Shown one piece after another: positions 24,771 to 32,835 of a DNA stretch of 64,000 nt. The notes beneath the pieces were generated by a model. The model did not search any database. It had not been told where the DNA came from and was given only the letters and a program-made list of their open reading frames with translations. Each line of letters opens with the position of its first letter. The stretch's first letter is position 1. This stretch comes from Streptomyces syringium (GTDB lineage: Bacteria; Actinomycetota; Actinomycetes; Streptomycetales; Streptomycetaceae), in the NCBI RefSeq assembly GCF_017876625.1, contig NZ_JAGIOH010000001.1:682001-746000 (forward strand). Direction: 5' to 3'. The position numbers and the translations under genes are program-made.

Positions 24771-24812
24771 AAACTATCACTCTCGCTACGGCCGTGCTTG
24801 AAATGATAGTTT
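24771..24812. promoter_or_regulatory. Inverted repeat, candidate PaaX operator
   Basis: AAACTATCA (24771-24779) and TGATAGTTT (24804-24812) are perfect 9-bp arms separated by 24 bp. They are AT-rich against a GC-rich background and lie between the divergent GNAT-PaaX operon and the anchored hydrolase gene. The spacing would put two half-sites on about the same helix face. Confidence 0.55.
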
Positions 24813-24849
24813 CAGGGTCGCGTCAACCCCAACAGAGGCGGTCAGATCC

Positions 24850-25935
24850 ATGAGTCCGAAGATCCAGCCCCGGCGGCGCGCACTCCGCATCATCGTGTGG
24901 TCATGCGTCGCGGTCCTGGTCGTGGCCGCCGGCCTCGTCGGCGTGGTGCTCTGGCAGAACTCCTACGACATCGACGAGCGGCGGGTGTCGATCCATCACG
25001 GTGGCCACACCCTCAACGGCGTACTGGCCACCCCCAGGGACGGGCGCGAGCGCCACGGCCTGGTCGTGTACGTCCACGGCGACGGCCCCCTCGACGCCAC
25101 TCACGACGACGGCTACAAACCCATGTGGGAAGCGAACGCGAAAGCCGGGTACGCCTCCCTGTCCTGGGACAAGCCCGGCGTGGCCGGCGCACCCGGCGAC
25201 TGGCTCGACCAGTCCATGGACGACCGGGCCGACGAGGCAGCCGCCGCCATCGCCTGGGCGCGCGCCCGTCCGGACATCGACGGTGACCGGATCGGGCTCT
25301 GGGGCGCCAGCCAGGCGGGCTGGGTCCTGCCGAAGATCGCCTCCAGGACGTCGGTGAGCTTCGTCATCGCCGTCTCGCCCGCGATCAACTGGCTCCGGCA
25401 GGGCCGCTACCACCTCCTCGCCGAGCTGCGCGCCGACGGCGCGTCGGCGGCCCGCACCGAGGCCGCGATCGCCGAAAGCGACACCACCCGCCGGCTGCTG
25501 GCACGCCGCGCGAGCTTCGAGGAGTACGTCAAGGCCATGGGCGGAGAAGCGGACGGCATGACCGCCGGCCGCTGGGTCTTCATCTCCAAGAACTACACCG
25601 CGGACGCCACGCAGGACCTCCGCGCCCTGCGCGGCATACCGGTGCTGCTGACCCTCGCGGGTCATGACATCAACGTGGACACCGCCGACACGGAGCGCGT
25701 CTACCGCGAGGTGCTGGACGCAGACGGCGCGTTGACGGTCAGGCGCTACCCGGACGCGACCCATTCACTGCTCAAGCAGTCCGTCGAACAGTCGGACCTC
25801 TCCATCACTCTCACCGCGCTCTTCTCCCCCCGCTCACTCTTCGCGGACGGATTCCTGGCGGACCAACCAGGCTTCCTCAAGGCACTCGGCCGGGGCAGCC
25901 GAGGCAGCGACGCCGCATCGCCTCGCGCTCGGTGA
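24850..25935 (+). CDS. Membrane-anchored alpha/beta hydrolase
   Basis: A 361-residue protein with a basic N-terminus and one membrane segment near residues 12-34, so the catalytic domain should lie outside the membrane. The fold is a dienelactone/acyl-peptidase type alpha/beta hydrolase. It has VYVHGDGPLD for the oxyanion region, LWGASQAGWV for the nucleophile Ser (near residue 154), LAGHDINVD for the acid and DATHSLLK for the His. It is divergent from the GNAT-PaaX unit across an inverted repeat, so it is probably a PaaX target. Confidence 0.83.
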   Translation: MSPKIQPRRRALRIIVWSCVAVLVVAAGLVGVVLWQNSYDIDERRVSIHHGGHTLNGVLATPRDGRERHGLVVYVHGDGPLDATHDDGYKPMWEANAKAGYASLSWDKPGVAGAPGDWLDQSMDDRADEAAAAIAWARARPDIDGDRIGLWGASQAGWVLPKIASRTSVSFVIAVSPAINWLRQGRYHLLAELRADGASAARTEAAIAESDTTRRLLARRASFEEYVKAMGGEADGMTAGRWVFISKNYTADATQDLRALRGIPVLLTLAGHDINVDTADTERVYREVLDADGALTVRRYPDATHSLLKQSVEQSDLSITLTALFSPRSLFADGFLADQPGFLKALGRGSRGSDAASPRAR

Positions 25936-25968
25936 GTCCTGCCCCGGCCGCATGGACCGGCCCCGCGT

Positions 25969-25999
25969 GTGTGCCCCCGCAGTCATCGCGGGGGCACAC
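25969..25999. terminator. Bidirectional hairpin terminator
   Basis: A 12-bp perfect stem (GTGTGCCCCCGC with GCGGGGGCACAC) and a 7-nt loop lie between the convergent hydrolase and carbonic anhydrase genes. Confidence 0.8.
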
Positions 26000-26030
26000 C
26001 GCGGGCAGGTCGTCGCCGCTCACAGCCGTA

Positions 26031-26663
26031 TCAGGCTGCGGCGTCCTTCATGTCGATGCCCTTGGCGGTGACCAGGCGGGCAGTGCCGTCGGCCAGCCGG
26101 TAGGACAGGCCCACGACTGCCGCCCGGCCCTCGGCGACCGCCTCCGCCAGGGTGCGGGAGCGGTCCAGGAGCAGGTCGACGGTGTGCCGTATGTGCTCGG
26201 CGATGAAGTCCTCCTCCTCAGTGCGGCCGGCCGCGTGGGCGGCGAGCACGCTGGTGGTCACCCGCTCGATGACGTCCCGGACGTACCCGCTCGCGGTCGT
26301 GCCGTCCTGCACGGCGGACCGGGTGGCCGCGACCGCGCCGCAGGAGTCGTGGCCCAGCACGACGACCAGGGGGCAGCCGAGCACGCTCACCCCGTACTCG
26401 ATGCTGCCGAGCACCTCCGGGCCCGTGACGTGGCCCGCCGTGCGTACGACGAACAGGTCACCGAGACCGCGGTCGAAGACGATCTCGGCGGCAAGGCGGG
26501 AGTCGGAACATCCGAACATCACGGCGAACGGGTTTTGGCCAGGCGCGACTTCGGTGCGGCGCGCGGCATCCTGGTTCGGGTGCTCCGGGGAACCGGCGAC
26601 GAACCGCTTGTTGCCGGCCATCAACATCTCGAAGGCGCCCTGGACAGTAAGGGAATCAGTCAT
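26031..26663 (-). CDS. Beta-class carbonic anhydrase
   Basis: A 210-residue beta-carbonic anhydrase that interconverts carbon dioxide and bicarbonate in the cytoplasm. The zinc ligands are visible as the Cys of FGCSDSRL (with the catalytic Asp-Arg dyad) and the His and Cys of LGHDSCGAV. The length fits the family. It is a single-gene unit between two terminator or promoter regions. The 180 bp upstream (26664-26843) hold no recognisable gene. Confidence 0.94.
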   Translation of the reverse strand: MTDSLTVQGAFEMLMAGNKRFVAGSPEHPNQDAARRTEVAPGQNPFAVMFGCSDSRLAAEIVFDRGLGDLFVVRTAGHVTGPEVLGSIEYGVSVLGCPLVVVLGHDSCGAVAATRSAVQDGTTASGYVRDVIERVTTSVLAAHAAGRTEEEDFIAEHIRHTVDLLLDRSRTLAEAVAEGRAAVVGLSYRLADGTARLVTAKGIDMKDAAA

Positions 26664-26843
26664 GCACGGCAGAATACGACGCGGCCCAGGGCGCCTTGAT
26701 CACCCGGTCCGCCGCAGATCCCCCTCCGGAAGGAGGCGAAGGCGGAATGCCCTGCCGTGACCGAAAATCACCCCTGGAGCACTCACGGACAGCGGTGACA
26801 ACGGGCGCGGACGCGCCGATTCCCTACGGCCCCCGGGCCGGTG

Positions 26844-27326
26844 TCAGCGGACGAGGGCCCGCAGCAATCGGACGTACGGGCTCCAGCGCGCGGGCCTCGT
26901 CACCGCCCCGGTGCAGGCGAGTTCGGCCCGGTCGAGGCTGTCCTCCAGACACGCGTCGTGGAGCGGGCGCCACAAGAGCGGCCAGGCGAGGCGGGCCGGG
27001 CCGCGGGCGGCCATGGAGAGGGTGTGGCGCAGAACGGTGCGTCCGTCACCGGCGGGCAGGGCGGCGTATTCGTGGAAGCCGTGGAACCCGCGCGGCCCGG
27101 TGAAGGTGAAGCGGACCCACGTGGCGGGGACATAGGCGGCGACGCTGTAGCGGACGGGGCCGTGACCGCCGGTCGCCCCCGGCCCGAGAGGCCGGTCGAA
27201 CTCCATCGGCGGCCAGGGGCCGCGCGGCCACAGCCGGTCGCCTTCGCTCGCGAGGCCGTCGATCAGCGCACCCGCCTCACGCTCCGTCACGGGCAACACG
27301 CGCTCGTGCACGTTGTGGACGTCCAT
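26844..27326 (-). CDS. SRPBCC family protein
   Basis: A 160-residue START/polyketide-cyclase-like protein of the SRPBCC fold. It shows PMEFDRPLGPGATGGHGPVR, YVPATWVRFTFTG and FHEYAALPAGDGRTVLRHTL, the usual beta-strand pattern around a hydrophobic pocket. It should bind a lipid-like ligand; no catalytic residues are obvious. It is divergent from a TetR gene, with two TetR-type palindromes between them, so it is probably the repressed target. Confidence 0.78.
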   Translation of the reverse strand: MDVHNVHERVLPVTEREAGALIDGLASEGDRLWPRGPWPPMEFDRPLGPGATGGHGPVRYSVAAYVPATWVRFTFTGPRGFHGFHEYAALPAGDGRTVLRHTLSMAARGPARLAWPLLWRPLHDACLEDSLDRAELACTGAVTRPARWSPYVRLLRALVR

Positions 27327-27352
27327 GGTTCCTCCGTCTCACCACACAATAT

Positions 27353-27387
27353 AGAGAGCCCTCTCTAATATTGTGGAGAGTACTCTC
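27353..27387. promoter_or_regulatory. Two TetR-type operators
   Basis: AGAGAGCCCTCTCT (27353-27366, with a 2-nt centre) and GAGAGTACTCTC (27376-27387, perfect) are centred 22 bp apart, about two helical turns. They sit in an AT-rich promoter patch (CAATATAG, CTAATATTG) between the divergent SRPBCC and TetR genes. The second palindrome ends 6 bp before the TetR ATG. Confidence 0.65.
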
Positions 27388-27393
27388 TGATTC

Positions 27394-27975
27394 ATGGCCC
27401 GACCACCCCGTTTCGACCTCGCCCAGCTCCTCGACGCCGCCGTACGGCTCGCCGCGGCCTCCGGGCCGGCCGGTGTGACGATGTCCGCGGTCGCGAAGGA
27501 GGTCGGGGCTCCGAGCGGTTCGGTGTACCACCGCTTCGCCGGGCGGACCGTACTGTTGGCCGAGGTGTGGCTGCGGACGGTCGAACACTTCCAGGAGGGC
27601 TGGTTCGCTGCCCTCGAAGGTGAGACCGACCCCCGGCGGGCGGGGAGCGCGGCAGCGCGCCACGTCGTCGCCTGGAGCCGCGCGCATCCACAGGAGGCCG
27701 CCCTGCTCCTCTACGGCGCCCGGGACTTCGGCCGCGCCGAGTGGCCCGGCGAGCAGGCCGACCGCGCCGACCGCGGCCACCGGCGGGTGCGGGACGCGGT
27801 CGCGGGCCTGGCCACCGCCTTGGGCGCCACGGACACCGCGGCCCGGGAACGCGTCTCCCTCGCCGTGATCGATCTGCCGCTCTCGCTCGTCCGCCGCCAC
27901 CTACGGGCGGGCGAGGCCCTCCCCGGTCACGCGGAGGACCTCGCCGAGGAGTGCACGGCGGCGCTCCTCACCTGA
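27394..27975 (+). CDS. TetR/AcrR family repressor
   Basis: A 193-residue TetR protein. The N-terminal HTH is FDLAQLLDAAVRLAAASG, then MSAVAKEVGAPSGSVYHRF, ending with the typical VYHRF. The C-terminal ligand domain has AEVWLRTVEHFQEGWFAAL. It probably represses itself and the divergent SRPBCC gene through the two palindromes just upstream. The ATG lies within 6 bp of the second operator, so the leader is very short. Confidence 0.88.
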   Translation: MARPPRFDLAQLLDAAVRLAAASGPAGVTMSAVAKEVGAPSGSVYHRFAGRTVLLAEVWLRTVEHFQEGWFAALEGETDPRRAGSAAARHVVAWSRAHPQEAALLLYGARDFGRAEWPGEQADRADRGHRRVRDAVAGLATALGATDTAARERVSLAVIDLPLSLVRRHLRAGEALPGHAEDLAEECTAALLT

Positions 27976-27977
27976 CG

Positions 27978-27998
27978 CACCCCTGCGGCCAGGGGGTG
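27978..27998 (+). terminator. Weak hairpin after the TetR gene
   Basis: CACCCCTG and CAGGGGGTG pair with one bulge and a short loop, immediately after the TetR stop. Confidence 0.35.
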
Positions 27999-28043
27999 TT
28001 GGACGGAAGCGCGGCCACGCGGGTGCCTGGCTCTGTGGTGCGA

Positions 28044-28367
28044 TCAGTTGGGGAACGCCCCGGCGTCGATGGCCTCGGCGTTGACATCGCACCAGGCGGT
28101 CGACGTGCCACCCGAGCGGGCACGGTTTCCGAGCTTGCCGTACAGGAAACCGTCGGGCTTGTGGCAAATGACAAACCCGGTGAACGAACTGCCGTGGCAC
28201 GTGATCGACGCGCCATGGCGTCCACTGGCGCCTCGCTGGTACCGCCACGCGTCGCAGGAGAGATCAGCGGTCGTGCTCGAAGCGGAAGCCGGCACCGCGC
28301 CGATCATCCCTCCGCCCGCGATGGCGAGAGCTGTCCCGACCGCCGCGATACGTGAGTGGATCCTCAT
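28044..28367 (-). CDS. Small exported Cys-rich protein
   Basis: A 107-residue protein with a clear signal peptide (MRIHSRIAAVGTALAIAGGG, with cleavage likely after VPASAS). The mature part of about 77 residues has four Cys (LSCDAWRY, ITCHGS, VICHKPD, AWCDVNA), enough for two disulfides. I do not recognise the family. A good GGGAAGGAGCTCACC leader precedes the ATG. It stands alone between the TetR unit and the structured region ahead of the iron importer. Confidence 0.7.
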   Translation of the reverse strand: MRIHSRIAAVGTALAIAGGGMIGAVPASASSTTADLSCDAWRYQRGASGRHGASITCHGSSFTGFVICHKPDGFLYGKLGNRARSGGTSTAWCDVNAEAIDAGAFPN

Positions 28368-28521
28368 GGTGAGCTCCTTCCCCTGACGAGAGTTCGACTG
28401 CTACGGGAGGTGACGCTAGCCAGGCCCCCGGAGCCTCGGTAGTGCGCAAGCGGAACTTGGCCGGGAAGCGGTCGTGTGCGGATCACCGGCCCGAAACCCG
28501 GTACTGCCACTCGAAGGCCCC

Positions 28522-28558
28522 CAGGCATGCGCGCCATGGCGCGCACGGAGCATGCCTG
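28522..28558. repeat. Nested palindrome
   Basis: The perfect outer arms CAGGCATGC (28522-28530) and GCATGCCTG (28550-28558) enclose a 16-bp palindrome GCGCGCCATGGCGCGC (28529-28544). It lies next to the long hairpin at 28560. Confidence 0.6.
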
Positions 28559-28559
28559 A

Positions 28560-28606
28560 ACGCCGAGGCGCCGGGAACCCGAAGCGGGTTCCCGGCGCCT
28601 CGGCGT
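28560..28606 (-). terminator. Very strong hairpin terminator of the iron-import operon
   Basis: A perfect 22-bp stem (28560-28581 with 28585-28606) and a 3-nt AAG loop lie 24 bp past the permease stop. There is no T-tract, as is usual in Streptomyces. Confidence 0.85.
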
Positions 28607-28629
28607 GCGTGAGCGAGGGCGTACGCGTC

Positions 28630-30696
28630 CTACCGGCGGCCGCGCATGAGCAGATACAGGAAGTACGGCGTGCCGATCACCGCGGTCATCAGTCCGGCGC
28701 CCAGCTGGGCCGGCGCGATCACGGTTCGTCCCACCAGGTCCGCGGTGCAGACGAGCAGGGCGCCCAGCAGCACCGAGACCGGGACCACCCGGGCGTGCCG
28801 ACGGCCGACCAGGGCCCGGGCCGCGTGCGGTGCCACCAGACCCACGAAGCCGATCAGGCCCGCGGCTGCCACGGCGGTGGCGCTGAGCAGGACGCCCAGC
28901 AGGAGGAAGGCCAGGCGCCCGCGTGCCAGGTCGAGCCCCAGGAGCCGGGGGGTGTCCTCGTCCAGCGCCAGGAGGTCGAGTTCGGTGCGGCTGAGCACCG
29001 CGACGAGCAGACCTACGGCGAGTACGGCCGCGAGCGGCGCCACGTCCGGCAGGGTCCGCCCGTAGGTGGAGCCCGACAGCCAGGTGAGGGCCTTCGTCGC
29101 GTTGAACGGGTCGGTGAGGACGATGAGCAGGCTGATCAGGGCGGAGGTCCCGGTGGCGGCGCCGAACCCGACGAGGACGAGCCGGTTCTGCTGGAAACCG
29201 CCCCGCGCCGCGAGTCCGAAGACGACGACGGAGATGACCGCGGCACCCGCGAACGCGGCTCCGGCGATTCCCCACGAGCCGACCGACGGCACCGTCGTCA
29301 CGACGAGCACGGCGCCGAGGGAGGCCCCGCCGGAGACGCCCAGGGTGGCGGGCTCCGCGAGCGGATTGCGGGTCACGGCCTGGACGAGCGTCCCGGCCAG
29401 GGCGAGCGCCGCGCCCGCGAGGAGCGCAGCGAGGACCCGGGGCACCCGGGTGTCGAGGACGAAGCCGACGGTCCGGCCGGCCCTGCCCTGGGCCCAGTTC
29501 ACCACGTCGCCCAGCAGCAGTTTGCTGTCGCCCAGCAGCACGGCGGCGATCATCACGCCGACGAGAGCCACCGCCAGTACGGCTGTGGTCGCGAGGAAGA
29601 CGGCCCTGCTCCTGATGCGCAGACGTTCGGTCGCGGTGGCTCCGGCGGTGTCCTTGACCCGGGTGGCCATCACGATCAGGAGCACGGCGCCGGCGACGCA
29701 GGTGGCGACGCCCGTCGGCACGGCGACGGCGACGTCCGCCGGCACGAAGGCGCGCAGGAGCACGTCCGAGCCGAGGACCAGCACCGCACCGGCCAGGCCC
29801 GCGACCGGAATGCTCGCACGCGCGCGGGTGAACGCGCGGAGCCTGCGGGCCACGGGGCGGACGAGGGCGGGAGCGCACAGGCCGACGAAGCCGATCGGGC
29901 CGGCGAGCGTGACGGCGGCCGCGGAGAGCAGCGTCGCGAGCACCACCACCGTGATCCGGGTGCCGCGGACGGGGACGCCCAGGCCCCGGGCGGCGTCGTC
30001 GCCGAGCGCCAGGGCGTCGACGCGACGGGCGACGAGCAGCAGCCCGACGAGCCCGATGATGCCGACCGGCGTCATCTGGAGCACGGCGTCGAACCCGTGC
30101 TGGGCGATGCTGCCCTGGTTCCACTGGAAGAGGCCCTCGGTCTGCTGGGGGAACAGCAGGAGCAGCCCTTCGGTGACGGCGGTCAGGCCGAGGGTGAGGG
30201 AGCTGCCGGCGAGGACGAGCCGTACGGCGCCCGTGCCCAGGCCGGACAGGCCGAGCACGACGGCCGCCGCCGCGAGGCCGCCGACGAACGCGACGCCGGA
30301 GTGCGCGAAGAGGGGGAGCGAGACGCCGGTGACCGAGACCAGGCCGAGGGCCAGATAGGAACCGGCGTTGACCGCGAGGGTGTCGGGCGAGGCGAGTACG
30401 TTGCGGCTGACCGCTTGGAGGGCGGCGCCCGCCATGCCGAGTACGACGCCGACGAGCAGCCCCGCGGCCATCCTCGGCAGCCGGGAGGAGATGACGACGG
30501 ACGCGTCGCCCGGGTCCGCCCGGCCGGTGAGCGCCTTCCAGACTTCGGGGGCGCCCACCGCGGCCGTGCCCTGCGTGATGTCGGCGAGCGCGAGGCCCAC
30601 GAGGAGGAGGACCAGAACGGCCACCGCCGTGGCCGCGCCCGTCCGGGAGGCGGCCGCCGGCGGACGGGTTGCGGGAGGTGAGGCGGTGACGGTCAT
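28630..30696 (-). CDS. Fused FecCD-type siderophore ABC permease
   Basis: A 688-residue permease in which two FecCD domains are joined head to tail, as in FhuB. Each half has about ten membrane segments and the family signature near its start (LPRMAAGLLVGVVLGMAGAALQ in domain 1, VPRVLAALLAGAALALAGTL in domain 2). The cytoplasmic coupling motif is GP-I/L-GFVGL in each half. It forms the channel for iron-siderophore import with the ATPase and lipoprotein encoded upstream. It starts 4 bp after the binding-protein stop. The operon is preceded by an iron box. Confidence 0.93.
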   Translation of the reverse strand: MTVTASPPATRPPAAASRTGAATAVAVLVLLLVGLALADITQGTAAVGAPEVWKALTGRADPGDASVVISSRLPRMAAGLLVGVVLGMAGAALQAVSRNVLASPDTLAVNAGSYLALGLVSVTGVSLPLFAHSGVAFVGGLAAAAVVLGLSGLGTGAVRLVLAGSSLTLGLTAVTEGLLLLFPQQTEGLFQWNQGSIAQHGFDAVLQMTPVGIIGLVGLLLVARRVDALALGDDAARGLGVPVRGTRITVVVLATLLSAAAVTLAGPIGFVGLCAPALVRPVARRLRAFTRARASIPVAGLAGAVLVLGSDVLLRAFVPADVAVAVPTGVATCVAGAVLLIVMATRVKDTAGATATERLRIRSRAVFLATTAVLAVALVGVMIAAVLLGDSKLLLGDVVNWAQGRAGRTVGFVLDTRVPRVLAALLAGAALALAGTLVQAVTRNPLAEPATLGVSGGASLGAVLVVTTVPSVGSWGIAGAAFAGAAVISVVVFGLAARGGFQQNRLVLVGFGAATGTSALISLLIVLTDPFNATKALTWLSGSTYGRTLPDVAPLAAVLAVGLLVAVLSRTELDLLALDEDTPRLLGLDLARGRLAFLLLGVLLSATAVAAAGLIGFVGLVAPHAARALVGRRHARVVPVSVLLGALLVCTADLVGRTVIAPAQLGAGLMTAVIGTPYFLYLLMRGRR

Positions 30697-30700
30697 GGTG

Positions 30701-31684
30701 CTACTTCTTCTTCAGGGCCTCGACGACGGAGTCGACGTACTTGCCCATCGCCTGGGGGCCGCCGAACATCCAGATGCCGTCGGGCAGCCGGTGGACGTTG
30801 CCCTTCTCCACGAACGGCAGCGACGTCCACGCGGAGTCCTTCGCCAGGACACCGTCGAACGGCGTGCTGTTCTTGTCGCCGTCGCTGCCGATGTAGGCGA
30901 ACTGCACGTCGTCGTCGAGCTTGGTGAGGCCCTCGACGTCGGTGGAGCCGAGCCCGTAGCTCTTGTCGCCCTCGACGGTCCAGGCGTTCTTCAGACCGAG
31001 CTTCTCGTTGACCGCTCCGATCAGCGAACCGCTCGTGAACGGCCTGATCGAGACCTGGTTGGAGACGACGTAACCGTCGGCGAAGGCGTACTTCGCCCCG
31101 CCGTGACCGGCGTCGGCGAGCGCCTTCTTGCCCTCGCCCAGCTTCGCCTGGAAGTCCTTCTTGAGCTTCTCCGCCTGCTGCGTGGTGCCGGTGGCCTTGG
31201 CTATGAGGTCGAGGTTCTTGGTCATCTGCCCGATCGGGTCGGAGGCGTCGGCGGCACGCACCTCCAGGACCGGGGCGACCTTGCGCAGCTGCTTCACGAC
31301 GGCCGGCTTGAGGTCGTCGGTGGCGACGATGAGGTCCGGCGACAGGGCGGCGATGGTGTCCGTGCTCGGCTCACCGCGGGTGCCGATGTCCTTGGGGTCG
31401 TTCTTGAGCGGGACCGCGGTGTTCCAGGTCTTGTAGCCCTTGACGTCGGCGACGCCGGCGGGGGCGACGCCCAGCGAGACCAGGCTCTCGACGACGTTCC
31501 ACTCGGTGCCGACGACCTTCTTGGCCGGGCCGTCGAGCTCGACCTTCGCGCCCTTCACGTCGGTGAGGGTGATGGGCTCGGCGGTCTTCTTCTTCGCGTC
31601 GTCCGCGGCGGGCTCGGTCGTTCCGCAGGCGGTCAGGGCGAGGGCCGCGGCGGTGGCGGCAGCGGTGAGGAGGAGGCGTCTCAT
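30701..31684 (-). CDS. Iron-siderophore ABC transporter substrate-binding lipoprotein
   Basis: A 327-residue type III periplasmic-binding-like lipoprotein. The signal peptide ends in the lipobox LTAC (Cys near residue 20). The mature protein starts with an Ala/Lys-rich linker and has two lobes joined by a long helix, with GVAPAGVADVKGYKTW and LIVATDDLKPAVVKQL as in FecB/FhuD-like proteins. It captures a ferric siderophore outside the membrane and hands it to the fused permease. Its ATG overlaps the ATPase stop (ATGA). No siderophore biosynthesis gene lies nearby, so it may take up an endogenous or foreign siderophore. Confidence 0.92.
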   Translation of the reverse strand: MRRLLLTAAATAAALALTACGTTEPAADDAKKKTAEPITLTDVKGAKVELDGPAKKVVGTEWNVVESLVSLGVAPAGVADVKGYKTWNTAVPLKNDPKDIGTRGEPSTDTIAALSPDLIVATDDLKPAVVKQLRKVAPVLEVRAADASDPIGQMTKNLDLIAKATGTTQQAEKLKKDFQAKLGEGKKALADAGHGGAKYAFADGYVVSNQVSIRPFTSGSLIGAVNEKLGLKNAWTVEGDKSYGLGSTDVEGLTKLDDDVQFAYIGSDGDKNSTPFDGVLAKDSAWTSLPFVEKGNVHRLPDGIWMFGGPQAMGKYVDSVVEALKKK

Positions 31685-32541
31685 GAGGTGGTGCTGAGCC
31701 TTTCGTTACGTGCGTGGTGCCGGCCGATCGCGCGGGTGCGCAGCCGGCCCGTGGTGGGGTCGTGGTCGACCTCGATGGGGATGCCGTACGTGTCGGTGAG
31801 TCGCTGGGGTGTCAGGACGTCCTCGGGGAGGCCGTCGGCGACGATCCGCCCCTTGTGGAGCAGCGCGATCCGGTCGGCGACGGCCGCGGCCTGGTCGAGG
31901 TCGTGCAGGACGGCGCCGACGGCGATGCCGTGGTCGTCCGCCAGGTCGCGCATGAGGTCGAGAAGCTCGACCTGATACCGCAGGTCGAGGTAGGTCGTCG
32001 GCTCGTCGAGGAGCAGTACGCCGGTCTCCTGCGCGAGGCAGCCGGCGAGCCACACGCGCTGGAGCTGTCCTCCGGAGAGGTGCTCGGCGCCGCGTTCGGC
32101 GAGTTCCTCGATGCCCGTCATGGCGAGCGCGCGGTCCACAGCGGCCCGGCCCCCCGGGTCCGCCTTGCCCCAACGGCCCTGGTACGGGTAGCGGCCGAAC
32201 TCGACGACGTCGCGCACCGTCAGCCCGCTGGGGGTGGGGCGCCCTTGGGTCAGCAGGGCCACGCGGCGTGAGAACTCGCGGGGGGACAGCGCGAGGCCGT
32301 CGGTGTCGGCATCGATGACGAGGGTGGCGGTCCGGGGTCGCTGCAGCCGCGCGAGCGTACGCAGAAGCGTCGATTTCCCGCTGCCGTTCGGCCCCACGAG
32401 GACGGTCACCTCGCCGGGCCGCAGCGTCAACGACGCGTCGTGCACGACGTCGACGCCCTCGTACGCCACGGTGACACCCATGGCCGACAGCTCATGACCG
32501 TGGGCACGCCTGGCGTCGGAGGTCTCTTCAGCAACGTTCAC
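31681..32541 (-). CDS. Iron-siderophore ABC transporter ATP-binding protein
   Basis: A 286-residue FecE/FhuC-type ATPase. Walker A is GPNGSGKST near residue 55, the signature is LSGGQLQRVWLAG, Walker B is VLLLDEPTTYLDLRYQ, and the switch His lies in AVLHDLDQAA. It powers import by the permease downstream. The start is a GTG at 32541, with a perfect DmdR/IdeR-type palindrome only 6 bp upstream, so iron-loaded repressor would block the promoter or leader of the whole operon. Confidence 0.94.
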   Translation of the reverse strand: MNVAEETSDARRAHGHELSAMGVTVAYEGVDVVHDASLTLRPGEVTVLVGPNGSGKSTLLRTLARLQRPRTATLVIDADTDGLALSPREFSRRVALLTQGRPTPSGLTVRDVVEFGRYPYQGRWGKADPGGRAAVDRALAMTGIEELAERGAEHLSGGQLQRVWLAGCLAQETGVLLLDEPTTYLDLRYQVELLDLMRDLADDHGIAVGAVLHDLDQAAAVADRIALLHKGRIVADGLPEDVLTPQRLTDTYGIPIEVDHDPTTGRLRTRAIGRHHARNERLSTTS

Positions 32542-32547
32542 GGAGCG

Positions 32548-32564
32548 AAGGTTAGCCTAACCTT
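32548..32564 (-). promoter_or_regulatory. Iron box (DmdR1/IdeR-type operator)
   Basis: AAGGTTAGCCTAACCTT is a perfect 17-bp palindrome that matches the actinobacterial iron-box consensus TTAGGTTAGGCTAACCTAA in its core. It lies directly before the GTG start of the ATPase gene. Confidence 0.9.
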
Positions 32565-32730
32565 AGGGCGCGCGAAACCAGGGCTGTACGGCAGAACCAC
32601 AAGACGAAAACTAGCCATATTTGCGCAGACCCTGGATGTTCCGGCTGAACCCGGCCGCCCGCAACCGGGCGGACGGAGGGGACCGATCCGCGAGGAAAAG
32701 CCCCCTTCCGACGGGCCCATACCCGACCAG

Positions 32731-32835
32731 ATGTCGCATATCCACCGCGCGCTGATCCACCATCTGTCCGAGGTCCGTCTGCTGCGCGACTTCTCCCCGC
32801 ACCTGAATCCCGCCATGAACGGAGCAATCCGATGA
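32731..32835 (+). CDS. Possible 34-residue leader ORF coupled to the VOC gene
   Basis: An ATG at 32731 opens a 34-codon frame (MSHIHRALIHHLSEVRLLRD at its start) whose TGA overlaps the VOC ATG as ATGA. Overlap and direction suggest translational coupling, but there is no clear ribosome site and no family match. It may simply be leader sequence. Confidence 0.3.
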   Translation: MSHIHRALIHHLSEVRLLRDFSPHLNPAMNGAIR

